A stretch of DNA of 64,000 nucleotides from Corynebacterium uberis (lineage in GTDB: Bacteria; Actinomycetota; Actinomycetes; Mycobacteriales; Mycobacteriaceae): positions 2,469,319 through 2,533,318 of the forward strand of contig NZ_CP085051.1 of NCBI RefSeq assembly GCF_020616335.1, read 5' to 3'. The translations under genes were made by a program, and so were the position numbers. Below are positions 15,535 through 23,753 of this stretch, piece after piece (within the stretch, counting starts at the first letter, position 1; the number at the start of each line of letters is the position of its first letter). Under the pieces are notes generated by a model. The model did not search any database. It was not told the origin of the DNA and was given only the letters and a program-made list of their open reading frames with translations.

Positions 15535-16257
15535 CTAGTTTTGCCCCGATTGATGGGTCTTCCCTGTTCGGGAAGATAGGTCCTTCATGGTGGCTATAAA
15601 ATGGTTCAAGTCTATCCTGGGGTACAGTGTTCTTGAAACCCGAAACTCAAAGGTTTTTAGGGAACCCGCCAAGTCACCTGACACTCCGGCCGATCGCCAT
15701 AGTCCACCAACGCGGACATCAGCGATCCACTTATCTCTGTTATCCTCGAGATATTTTAACTCCGCTAGCTCATAATTCCCTGATCCATAACGACAACACA
15801 TTCCCCCACTGCTATAGGCCATTTGGAGTGCCCACCCTGATCTACACGTGCAATACCAAACCAACCAAAAAGCAGAAAACATATTACCCAAGCAAATAAC
15901 AGAATAGAGAGTTACCCTTGCACCTTGCCCTCCCCAAGCCTCAAGAGTAAATCCTATCATCATGAGTCCAACCGAGAAGATCATTGCCGTAAGAAGAATG
16001 GGGATATACCCTTTGTAGGCTCGAGCGTGTCCATCTTTCGGCCTTTCGGTTTTGAGGAACACAAATGCCCCTTCTGGTACCGTTATAGTCCAGAAAAATA
16101 CAGTCAAAAGAAAGAACGCAGACACAACCCCCAACGGGTAAATCAATCCATATTTTAATCCAGACATTGCTAGCCGAATTGCCGATACAATAATGATTGG
16201 CGTACCGATCACAGAGAGGGATAGCATGACAATGAGTTTGGTTTTTCTAGTCATCAT
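15535..16257 (-). CDS. multi-spanning membrane protein, candidate immunity protein
   Basis: 240 aa from ATG 16257 (an ATGATG; either may serve). The start lies inside the toxin's last codons, an 11-bp overlap that couples the two. Four hydrophobic segments occupy about residues 10-140, including TKLIVMLSLSVIGTPIIIVS and YSVICLGNMFSAFWLVWY, followed by a soluble C-terminal tail of about 100 residues with many charges. Multi-TM immunity proteins normally guard against pore-forming toxins, which suits the hydrophobic toxin tip. No named family is recognised; the immunity role is inferred from overlap and from its co-duplication with the toxin tip. Confidence 0.7.
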   Translation of the reverse strand: MMTRKTKLIVMLSLSVIGTPIIIVSAIRLAMSGLKYGLIYPLGVVSAFFLLTVFFWTITVPEGAFVFLKTERPKDGHARAYKGYIPILLTAMIFSVGLMMIGFTLEAWGGQGARVTLYSVICLGNMFSAFWLVWYCTCRSGWALQMAYSSGGMCCRYGSGNYELAELKYLEDNRDKWIADVRVGGLWRSAGVSGDLAGSLKTFEFRVSRTLYPRIDLNHFIATMKDLSSRTGKTHQSGQN

Positions 16258-19200
16258 TTGCGCGCCCATTCCATATTTGCTGACCTACTTTTGTTACCCC
16301 TAAACCAACAGCAGCGCCGAATACCGCAGGAACCACAACCACCGCTGCTGGGGATGCTGCCATCGCGGTGAGTACGAACGCTGCCCCCGAAGCGGCTCCT
16401 GCTCCCGCTAATCCACCCGCAGTGTTCGTGACCACTGCCTCCGTAGGGTCCATACCATCTTGAATATCAAGATACGCACCCGCCGCAGCACCACCAGCAC
16501 CCGTCGTCCTACCAGCCCACTTAGCTGTCTTGACAGCACTCTTCGACACCTCAGACACACCACGACCAGCACGCGCCTCAGCATCCGCGGACGCCCCCAC
16601 AGCACCCCAACCCGCACCATCCACCGCACTGGCTATGCCTAGTCCAAGATCAGAGTTCCCCCACGACGGACCCTTTACCTCACCCTTGTGTCCATACTGG
16701 TCTGCGTCCACGAACTCATCCTCAGCACGAATAACAGGATAACCCCGCTCATCCCACCCCAACTCACGCACATCAGCCAACCGATCGCCATCCTGATGCA
16801 CCCAATGCTGCTCACCATCATCACCATCCACACCAAATACCTTGGTGCCATCAGGCAGCCTGTACACCGGAGTGTCCACCCCATCAACCTGGGCCATCCC
16901 ATTGATCCACCGGCCCTGATCATCCGTGAACACACCATCATGGATGTCCTGGCTAGCCGTCGCATTCTCCCACGGCACACCACCTTCACCCCTAGGTGGT
17001 GCAGGCACCCAGGAGTCCTCATCAACCTCAATACCTGTCGGGGAGCCATCCTCATTCCACCCCACATCCCCCACCACAGCCTGGCCACGCGAATCATCAT
17101 CTAACGTCCAGTCACTAGTCCCCTCACCCCGATTCGGGTGATCCACCAGATGCACCCCAGGAGCAACCTCAAAGGACCGCTGATCCTTCTCCTCGTTATA
17201 GTGGCCCTTGTTCTCAGTGCCCTGAGACGGATCCTCAAAATAACCGTCACCTCTGTTCCTCGGCCGGTAGTCAACATTATTGCCCTGGGCAGTGGGAGTC
17301 CTATTAGCCCAGTCTTTGCGATCCTGCTGCGGCAACGGCGTTTCCATCTCATCAATCGTATCGATGTTAATCGGGTTGCCATCCTTATCCCACTGCAGGG
17401 AAGCAACCGGAGTCGACTTCGTCCTATCAGCAGAATCCTGCGTCCAATCACTACGCCCAGAACCATCATTACGCGGATGCTCTGTCAGACTATTCCCATC
17501 AGGTAGAGGGAAGCTGCGCTGCCCGGTAACAGGATTGACCTCCACATTCGGATTATCACGTGGATGATCCGACGGCACACCCGGATACTTGACCTGATCA
17601 TCCCGCCCAGACTTATCCTGCTGATCAGTCCTGTCTTGCTTGCCAGCCTTGTCCTTGTTGTCAGACTTATCCCGATTACTCGGCTTGTCCTGCTTACCTG
17701 GCTCCTGCTTCGCGGTCCTGTCCTGCTTCGCTGGCTTGTCCTTGTTGTCAGACTTATCCCGGTTACCCGGATTTTCTTGCTTGCCAGCCTTGTCCTTGTT
17801 GTCAGCCTTATCCCGGTTCGCCGGCTTATCTTGCTTACCCGGCTCCTGCTTCGCGGTCCTGTCCTGCTTCGCTGCCTTGTCCTTGTTGTCAGCCTTATCC
17901 CGGTTCGCCGGCTTATCTTGCTTACCCGGCTCCTGCTTGGCAGCCTTGTCCTTGTTAACTGGCTTGTCCTGCTTCACCGGCTGCAGCTTAGTCGTTTGGG
18001 CTGGCTTGGCCGGTTTATCCTGCTTACCCGGCTCCTGCTTCGCGGGCTTGTCTTGTTTGTCCTGCTTGGCCGGCTTGTCCTGCTTACCCGGCTCCTGCTT
18101 CGCGGGCTTGTCTTGTTTGTCCTGCTTGGCCGGCTTGTCCTGCTTACCCGGCTCCTGCTTCGCGGGCTTGTCTTGTTTGTCCTGCTTGGCCGGCTTGTCC
18201 TGCTTACCCGGCTGCGGCTTAGGCTTGCTATCCCCACCGACGTCTTTTCGGTCTGGATCAGCAATCACCGGAAACACCGTCTCATGGCCCGGATCCACAT
18301 GCTGGACCAACCGACCATCAGGATCAACCGTGTAATAGGTTTCCACCGGCCGACCCAAAGCGTCATACGCCCACGGCGCATCCACCTGGGATACCACCCG
18401 CCCGGAAGCATCCACCACATCAACACCCCCATCGCCTCGTTGCACCACCTGCCCGCCTTCAGGAACATCCACATCAAAAACATGCTCCCGCGGCGAATCA
18501 GGACCAGCCAACAACACCAACGACTGCTCATGGGTCGCACTCCACGGAATATCAACACGAGCAACACCGCGACGCCGCCGTGCCACCACAGCCCCCACAC
18601 CACCAGCAACACCGCCCAAAACCCCCAACAACCCCACACCAGGACCACCAGTACCAGTGCTTCCGGCAGTGCTGTCGTCAGGCCTATTTACTTGACCTAC
18701 CAGCCCACCAGACCCACCAGGGTTACGCCCACCAGCCCCGGAGTCCCCAGAACCATTGGCAGTGCCTTGATGCTCACCTTCGGTGTCGTCTTCTTTCCCG
18801 CCGGCTATCACACGGCCGACCACACTCGGATCAAACCCACCCACATGGCCATGGCCAGAATCATCCACAGTAACGATATCCCCAGTCGCCCGGCCAGCAT
18901 CATCAACAACAACCACCCGACCATCACCGGCACGACCCACCCGCACAGCAGCAGCCTCCTGGCCACCACCACGAGCAGGAGCCTGCTGATCAAGGTCGAC
19001 AATCCAGGTTTCATCCACCGGAGCGACATCCGCCCGCGGATTCATACCAGCACTATCACCTTTTCCGGCAGGCTGACCAGACCCGCCAGCTACAGGCCCA
19101 GGATGGTTATCCCGCGCCCCCGACAACCTCATATCATCACCATAGGCATTCGGCCGCTCACCGAACCCATCCCAAGTGTGCGTCTCACGCGGCTGCGGCT

Positions 19201-19543
19201 CTTCCCACCGGTGGGTACGCTGATGTCCCGACCATTCCAAATCCCCACCACCATGACTATCCCCGCCAGTACCTGCCGGTGGGGTTGGTTGAGCAGGCTG
19301 GTCAGGGGCAGGCACACCGACACATACATACGGCGGCCACGCCCCGGGAGGGGGAGTCTGGCCTGGGTGTGTGGCCTGCCAACTAGCAGCCATCGCCGCA
19401 TTGTACTGCTCGGTTTCACGCTGGCAGCGCTCCTGCGGGGTTTCTTGGGCACCACCAACCCCTGCACCCATACCGATACCGGCAAGGCCACACGCAACGC
19501 CGACCACACTGACACCTATTAGCCGCACGTAGACCCGTGCCAT
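16247..19543 (-). CDS. large secreted polymorphic toxin-like protein with hydrophobic C-terminal tip
   Basis: 1098 aa from ATG 19543 (GTG codons 9-12 bases upstream are alternatives). Order of parts: signal peptide (1-33); Pro/Gly/His-rich region; a Gly-rich TM followed by ARRRRG (about 303-325) that resembles a sorting tail; a domain with DAPWAYDALGRPVETYYTVD ending in FPVIADP (about 330-430), common in actinobacterial secreted toxins; a Lys/Gln/Asp/Pro repeat linker (about 440-660); roughly three divergent repeats bearing SDWT and W-x-x-x-G-x-P; a junction near HWVHQDGDRLADVRELGW; and a Gly/Ala/Val tip of about 90 residues. No catalytic motif is visible in the tip, which suggests membrane insertion. 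The immunity gene overlaps its end, and a porin-like gene and a small TM gene precede it in the same operon. Confidence 0.72.
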   Translation of the reverse strand: MARVYVRLIGVSVVGVACGLAGIGMGAGVGGAQETPQERCQRETEQYNAAMAASWQATHPGQTPPPGAWPPYVCVGVPAPDQPAQPTPPAGTGGDSHGGGDLEWSGHQRTHRWEEPQPRETHTWDGFGERPNAYGDDMRLSGARDNHPGPVAGGSGQPAGKGDSAGMNPRADVAPVDETWIVDLDQQAPARGGGQEAAAVRVGRAGDGRVVVVDDAGRATGDIVTVDDSGHGHVGGFDPSVVGRVIAGGKEDDTEGEHQGTANGSGDSGAGGRNPGGSGGLVGQVNRPDDSTAGSTGTGGPGVGLLGVLGGVAGGVGAVVARRRRGVARVDIPWSATHEQSLVLLAGPDSPREHVFDVDVPEGGQVVQRGDGGVDVVDASGRVVSQVDAPWAYDALGRPVETYYTVDPDGRLVQHVDPGHETVFPVIADPDRKDVGGDSKPKPQPGKQDKPAKQDKQDKPAKQEPGKQDKPAKQDKQDKPAKQEPGKQDKPAKQDKQDKPAKQEPGKQDKPAKPAQTTKLQPVKQDKPVNKDKAAKQEPGKQDKPANRDKADNKDKAAKQDRTAKQEPGKQDKPANRDKADNKDKAGKQENPGNRDKSDNKDKPAKQDRTAKQEPGKQDKPSNRDKSDNKDKAGKQDRTDQQDKSGRDDQVKYPGVPSDHPRDNPNVEVNPVTGQRSFPLPDGNSLTEHPRNDGSGRSDWTQDSADRTKSTPVASLQWDKDGNPINIDTIDEMETPLPQQDRKDWANRTPTAQGNNVDYRPRNRGDGYFEDPSQGTENKGHYNEEKDQRSFEVAPGVHLVDHPNRGEGTSDWTLDDDSRGQAVVGDVGWNEDGSPTGIEVDEDSWVPAPPRGEGGVPWENATASQDIHDGVFTDDQGRWINGMAQVDGVDTPVYRLPDGTKVFGVDGDDGEQHWVHQDGDRLADVRELGWDERGYPVIRAEDEFVDADQYGHKGEVKGPSWGNSDLGLGIASAVDGAGWGAVGASADAEARAGRGVSEVSKSAVKTAKWAGRTTGAGGAAAGAYLDIQDGMDPTEAVVTNTAGGLAGAGAASGAAFVLTAMAASPAAVVVVPAVFGAAVGLGVTKVGQQIWNGRANDD
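17640..18230 (-). repeat. tandem repeats in the toxin linker
   Basis: Codes for repeated KQDKPAKQ/EPGKQDKPAKQ blocks. Units at 18061-18120 and 18121-18180 are identical 60-mers, 18001-18060 is nearly identical, and more diverged units extend to about 17640. Such identical units imply recent expansion and likely length variation between strains. Confidence 0.9.
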
Positions 19544-19639
19544 AACAACCACCACAACCCTTTTACCTACAAAGACTTCTTTTGCCAGCGGCCCCACACA
19601 AAGGACGGGCCGCACCCCACCGGTGTATGTGTAACCCCC

Positions 19640-19912
19640 TTAATGGCGGGTTAGTTTGGTCCACAACGAGATAAAACTGCCCACCATCACCGCAGCGGCA
19701 ATGATCATCGAGATCATGTAGAAAAACATGCCCGGCACATAGCCCACCCGGCCAATCAGCCAGGATAAATCCTGTGAGGCGGCGATAAGACCCACCGTGG
19801 CGACAAGTCCTGCCACCACACCGATGAAGTTGATCCACCATGCCACCCCAGGTGGATGCGGGCTCATTCCAGCCGATTTGGCGGCTACCGGGGATAATCC
19901 ATGCTGACCCAT
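19640..19912 (-). CDS. small membrane protein of the toxin operon
   Basis: 90 aa with two strong TM segments (AWWINFIGVVAGLVATVGLI about 25-44 and FFYMISMIIAAAVMVGSFIS about 63-82) and a short loop between them. An AGGTAGG site is 8 bases before the ATG. It sits between the porin-like gene (37 bp upstream) and the toxin gene (96 bp downstream). No family is recognised; position suggests help in toxin export or membrane tethering, or a second immunity factor. Confidence 0.7.
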   Translation of the reverse strand: MGQHGLSPVAAKSAGMSPHPPGVAWWINFIGVVAGLVATVGLIAASQDLSWLIGRVGYVPGMFFYMISMIIAAAVMVGSFISLWTKLTRH

Positions 19913-19949
19913 CTGTCACACCTACCTGTTGACGCGTCGTTGAAGTCGA

Positions 19950-20840
19950 TCAGCGGATCCTGCGCGGGTCGCCATACACATTGACTACATCCACACTCGT
20001 CGGACTGGTGGTAGAAATCCGCACATAGGAGCGCACACTAACCGGGCCGGCACACCCATTGATCTGAATATGCGCCCCATCAAACCCACCAGCGCTGCGC
20101 TTAAAGTGCCCATCAATACCCCGGGACACCAGCGCCACATTACTTACCTTGCCCGGATCAAGATGACCACTAACCCGCGGGGAGATCTCTGCTTTGCCTT
20201 CCACCCCGCCTGCGGCTTTAGCCGTAGCATCCGCCCCAGCTTCGGCCTTAGCTGTTGCATCTGCTCCTGCTTCACCTTTAGCTTTCGCGTCCGCCCCTAG
20301 TGTGGCATTGCCTTGCGGGAGCGTCACTGTGACTTCCGGGCCTGCCTGGCCGCCAAGGTTGACACTCGGGCCGCCTTCAACACCAACCTCACCATGCGGG
20401 CCGCCTTCAACACCCACATCACCATGCGGGGCTACCCCTAAGGTGGCGGCGATGTCGTAGTCGACTCCTTGGGAGATATCGACCCCGCAGCCAACCTGGT
20501 AGCCGGCCTCGAAGAAACCACCGGTCAGTTCTGGTTCGCCCTGCCCATCAATCCATACCCGTGCTGACAGGGTGCCAAAAGCCTCCCCGGTGGTTGCTGC
20601 CCCATCAAGTGGGGGGTTGATGTGGAGGGTTTCTTGTTCTTTAAGCGCGTGGAGTACCCACCCGTCGGCGGTGGTGCGTTCAAGGTAGCGATCCGGCAGT
20701 GGGGTATCCCCACCGGTGGCAGGAGCAGGCCAGGGCAGGTCACCAACAATCGGTGCCGCGGAAGCCAGCCCGCCTGTCAGGCTCATCACGCTGATCAGGG
20801 TTGCAGTCCAGGCGAGGGTAGTGCGTTGTGGGGTTCGCAT
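19950..20840 (-). CDS. MspA-family porin-like secreted protein
   Basis: 296 aa. Signal peptide 1-29 ending LASA. Two stretches match the MspA mycomembrane porin fold: FFEAGYQVGCGVDISQGVDY (MspA has a comparable ELGYQIGF strand) and the C-terminal INGCAGPVSVRSYVRISTTS leading to VYGDPRRI. Between them is an expanded Gly/Ala-rich low-complexity section with near-repeats (GDVGVEGGPHGEVGVEGG; GADATAKAEAGADATAKA). Two Cys (in VGCGV and NGCAG) could form a disulfide. It is first in the operon with the toxin, suggesting a route across the mycolic outer layer, although classical MspA monomers are much shorter. AAAGGA lies 7 bases before the ATG. Confidence 0.75.
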   Translation of the reverse strand: MRTPQRTTLAWTATLISVMSLTGGLASAAPIVGDLPWPAPATGGDTPLPDRYLERTTADGWVLHALKEQETLHINPPLDGAATTGEAFGTLSARVWIDGQGEPELTGGFFEAGYQVGCGVDISQGVDYDIAATLGVAPHGDVGVEGGPHGEVGVEGGPSVNLGGQAGPEVTVTLPQGNATLGADAKAKGEAGADATAKAEAGADATAKAAGGVEGKAEISPRVSGHLDPGKVSNVALVSRGIDGHFKRSAGGFDGAHIQINGCAGPVSVRSYVRISTTSPTSVDVVNVYGDPRRIR

Positions 20841-21348
20841 GCACGTGTCCTTTCGTGTGTTTTGCCCGCTGACGCATTGTTTGCTGTGTCGTGTGGGGCG
20901 TGTGTGACTGTTGTGGCGATGCTAACTCGCAGGCTGCAGTACCTGCAGGGGTGTCTGCGGGTTGGTGGTGGCGTGTTGTGGGTGGTGGTGTTTTTCCTGG
21001 CCGTATGGTTTATATGTATCGGATATCGGGCATGCCAACTGTGGTGTGCACACCACACACAGGGGGTTCACCACCGTTTGGGCCGGGGTGGGCACGTGTT
21101 TATTGCTGTGACGTGGGTGGTATTTTTATTCATCACCCACCGGCCATGAGTGACCTGCACCTATTGCTGTACATCACCGGATTGGATTGTGGTTGTGCAT
21201 GTCGTTTCGGGTGGGGTGCTTTGGTCTATCTACGGCCGAGAGTATCGCGTGTGACAGGAATCACAGTCATGGAGGAGCCCTAACCCTACCCCCGTTCTAC
21301 CCCCACCCGCCCGACCCCTGTCGCGCGCATAGGCGTCCTCCACACCCC
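20841..21348. other. gene-free region upstream of the porin/toxin operon
   Basis: About 500 bp rich in TG/GT runs, with no convincing gene on either strand. It holds the minus-strand operon promoter (21009-21038), a leader of about 160 bases with paired CTGCAG palindromes (20935-20949 area), and about 300 bp more up to the end of the ABC permease gene. Confidence 0.6.
21009..21038 (-). promoter_or_regulatory. promoter of the porin/toxin operon
   Basis: On the minus strand TTGGCA (21038-21033) and TATAAA (21014-21009) are separated by 18 bases, a strong sigma-A type promoter, about 168 bases before the porin-like ATG. It is the best promoter in the gene-free region. Confidence 0.6.
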
Positions 21349-22074
21349 CTAAACAACCTCCAGCGTCGCGTCCTGAGTCGCCCGCCGCAGCGCAACGCGG
21401 GCGGCCATCGCGGCGAAGGCGAACCAGCAGATGGCCAGCAGGAGGGTGACGGGGGCGTCGATAAGCAAAGAACCACCGGTGAGGGCCTCGACGGCCCAAC
21501 GGGTGGGGAAGAGGGCGCCCAGCCAGGTGAGATTCACCGTGTAGCCGAAGATCCCGGAGGCCAACACCACTGGGACGTTGAGCAGGGGTTCGTAGGTCAA
21601 GGCGTTGGGGGTGAGCAGAAAGAGTGGGGCGATCACGGCGCAGATGGCCATGCACCCACACCAATACAGCGCTATGCCCAATACCAGCCTGCAGGCGCCG
21701 ATGTGGGGTAGTGGCGTGCCGGTGACCAGGCCCAGGATGCCTGCCAGCGGGAATGCCAATAGGCCGAACGTGGCCGCCGCGCCCACCAGCGCCAACAGGG
21801 TCCAGCCCGGCGCGCGCGGGCCCATGAGCAGATGCACCAGGGTGCCCTGGAAGCGCTGGAACCCGATCAGCCCCGCAGACACCGTGGACACCGCCCACAT
21901 GCCCACCAGGCCGGAACGCAGGACGACGTCCTCAGCACCCATTCCCGAAGCCCGCGACCCCAACCATTGCAGGGCAAAAACCGACAGCGTGGCGGTGAAA
22001 AGTAACTCCACAAAGTAGACCGTGCGCGCGAAATTGCGCACCTGAAAGGCGAACATCCGCAACCACGAACCCAC
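21349..22074 (-). CDS. ABC-2 type membrane permease
   Basis: 241 aa, about six TM helices. It starts 3 bp after the ATPase stop, so it is co-translated with that gene and surely its partner. FQRFQGTLVHLLMGPRAPG is the cytoplasmic coupling region. WLGALFPTRWAVEALTGGSLL matches the ABC-2 family C-terminal pattern (P-x-R/x-W ... L). Export of a drug, peptide or lipid is likely, substrate unknown. Downstream on the same strand comes the toxin island and then another ABC-2 permease. Confidence 0.82.
   Translation of the reverse strand: MGSWLRMFAFQVRNFARTVYFVELLFTATLSVFALQWLGSRASGMGAEDVVLRSGLVGMWAVSTVSAGLIGFQRFQGTLVHLLMGPRAPGWTLLALVGAAATFGLLAFPLAGILGLVTGTPLPHIGACRLVLGIALYWCGCMAICAVIAPLFLLTPNALTYEPLLNVPVVLASGIFGYTVNLTWLGALFPTRWAVEALTGGSLLIDAPVTLLLAICWFAFAAMAARVALRRATQDATLEVV
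21456..21466 (+). repeat. copy of recurring 11-mer CGTCGATAAGC
   Basis: Exact copy preceded by GGGGG, within the ABC permease gene. Confidence 0.65.
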
Positions 22075-22077
22075 CGC

Positions 22078-23022
22078 TTAATCCCCCTGCTGTCCCACGA
22101 GCGCTAGATAAGACTCCTCCAACGTCGGGCGGCGCGTATGCAGACCCGCGACCCCCGGGACGCCGGCAACCGCGCCCTCATCCGGGGAATCCGACCAACT
22201 CACCGCACCCACGCAGCGACCGCTGAATGACTCCACCTCCACCCGGGCCACCGCAGGGTGGCTTTCAAGGCGCGCCACCTGATCCGCCCCAGCGGCATCC
22301 GTCAGCTCAAACGTGCTCACCGCCTGCAACGCCGCAGCCTGCGCAATCTGGGCAGCACTGCCACGCGCCCGCACCTGGCCGTGCGCAAGCACCACAATCT
22401 GGCTAGCCAACTGCTCCATCTCCGCCATCAGATGCGTGGTCAACACCACTGCCACTCCCGCACTGCTCAACGACTTAATCAGCGAGCGAATCTGCGCGGC
22501 AATCACCGGATCAAGCCCATTAGTGGGCTCATCCAAAAGCATCAACTCCGGGCGGCCCAACAATCCGCGCGCAATATGCAAACGCTGACGCATGCCTCGG
22601 GAAAAAGCATCCACCCGGTCCCGCGCGCGATCCGTCAAGCTCACCGCAGCGAGAGCTTCCTCCACCCGGTGGCGACGCTGCGCCCGCGGCACACCCGCAA
22701 CATCAGCAAAAAACAACAAGTTCGCCCACGCCGAAGAACGCATATAGAAGCCCTGATCCCCGCCCAACACCACACCCACGTGAGCCCGTGCCTGCCGCGC
22801 ACACTCCACCGCATCCACCCCCGCAATACGGATCTGGCCTGCCGTGGGGCGAAGCAGCGTCGAACACATCCGCACCATCGTGGTCTTGCCCGCGCCATTA
22901 GGCCCCACCAGGCCCACGATCTGCCCCGCGTCCACCTGGAAGGACACATCACGGACCGCCTCTACCTGATGGCCCGGCTTACCAAACGTGCGCGTGAGGT
23001 GTTCAGCGACAAGGACGCTCAT
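22078..23022 (-). CDS. ABC transporter ATP-binding protein (ABC-2 exporter, CcmA/DrrA type)
   Basis: 314 aa from ATG 23022 (MSVLVAEHLTRTFG); the frame is open further upstream, but that part is not ATPase-like. Walker A GPNGAGKTT, Walker B LMLLDEPTNGLDP, the signature-like FSRGMRQRLHIARGL and the H-loop LTTHLMAEMEQ are present, followed by the C-terminal extension typical of DrrA-like exporters. It drives the permease encoded 3 bp downstream. Confidence 0.9.
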   Translation of the reverse strand: MSVLVAEHLTRTFGKPGHQVEAVRDVSFQVDAGQIVGLVGPNGAGKTTMVRMCSTLLRPTAGQIRIAGVDAVECARQARAHVGVVLGGDQGFYMRSSAWANLLFFADVAGVPRAQRRHRVEEALAAVSLTDRARDRVDAFSRGMRQRLHIARGLLGRPELMLLDEPTNGLDPVIAAQIRSLIKSLSSAGVAVVLTTHLMAEMEQLASQIVVLAHGQVRARGSAAQIAQAAALQAVSTFELTDAAGADQVARLESHPAVARVEVESFSGRCVGAVSWSDSPDEGAVAGVPGVAGLHTRRPTLEESYLALVGQQGD

Positions 23023-23150
23023 GTGCAGAAATCCTAGCGCGGGATGCGCCCGCGGGTGGGGGAGATAGACAGAGACCAGCCACCCCCGCTGACTCACCCG
23101 CCGATCTCTTAACGATTCCCCCGCCAATCATGCAGCACCTGCGCGGCAGA

Positions 23151-23531
23151 TCATTGCTTGTCTTGTTCGCCTTGTTCACCCTGCGCCAGCCACCGCCTCT
23201 GGCTGGGCACCAGCACCATGAGCACAAACATGCACGCCGGAAATAGAAATACACCCACTCGCTGATGTGCCACGAATGCACCAATCACATAAAGAACCGT
23301 AAAACCGATGCCAGCAACAGAACTCAGGTGCACGGGCGATTGTCTTTCCCGAATGCCAAGGGCAACATAACCACACACAATCGCCGTTAAAACCAAGAGA
23401 ATCACGGCAATTGCAACGCCCGCCGACTTTCCGTCACCGATGGCATCAATCAGTATCTGGCCCGCCACACCAGCCGTGCACACGCCAAAAAGGACGGAGA
23501 ACACAAGCACGAACCACAATTGTTTAGTCAT
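23151..23531 (-). CDS. four-TM membrane protein
   Basis: 126 aa from ATG 23531 with GAGAGG 7 bases upstream. Four hydrophobic segments fill most of the chain: LWFVLVFSVLFGVCTAGVAG, GVAIAVILLVLTAIVCGYVA, a third with VLYVIGAFVA and a fourth with FLFPACMFVLMVLV, then a charged Gln/Glu/Asp tail. No family is recognised. It may be transcribed with the ABC genes downstream (129 bp gap). Confidence 0.68.
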   Translation of the reverse strand: MTKQLWFVLVFSVLFGVCTAGVAGQILIDAIGDGKSAGVAIAVILLVLTAIVCGYVALGIRERQSPVHLSSVAGIGFTVLYVIGAFVAHQRVGVFLFPACMFVLMVLVPSQRRWLAQGEQGEQDKQ

Positions 23532-23753
23532 GGGGTACCTCTCAGACTCGGGCATGTCCACCCCGGCGCCGCGCCGCGCGCCCGCCGGTGGGGGAGTGCC
23601 CGCGGTGGGGGACAGGGGGCGTCGCTAAGCCAAAATCCCAGTGTAGCGCGAAGCAGAAGCCTGCATGTCGCCACAGCAAACGCCTAGCCTGTAGCGCACA
23701 CCGGGCACCCGCCCGGACGCACGCCCCACCCATCGCACCCAAAGGAGCACCCT

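Noticed and set aside
13790..16247. Insertion sequence or transposase as cause of the AT-rich region
   Set aside because: I saw no transposase-like frame or terminal inverted repeats; the content is explained by duplicated toxin and immunity DNA.
18001..18213. 60-bp direct repeats as a possible CRISPR array
   Set aside because: The repeats are contiguous without spacers, in frame within the toxin linker, and there are no cas genes.
17564..19522. A 652-codon open frame on the plus strand opposite the toxin gene
   Set aside because: It exists because the repetitive toxin codons happen to avoid stops on the other strand. Its translation is low-complexity Leu/Ile/Arg with no domain or ribosome site.
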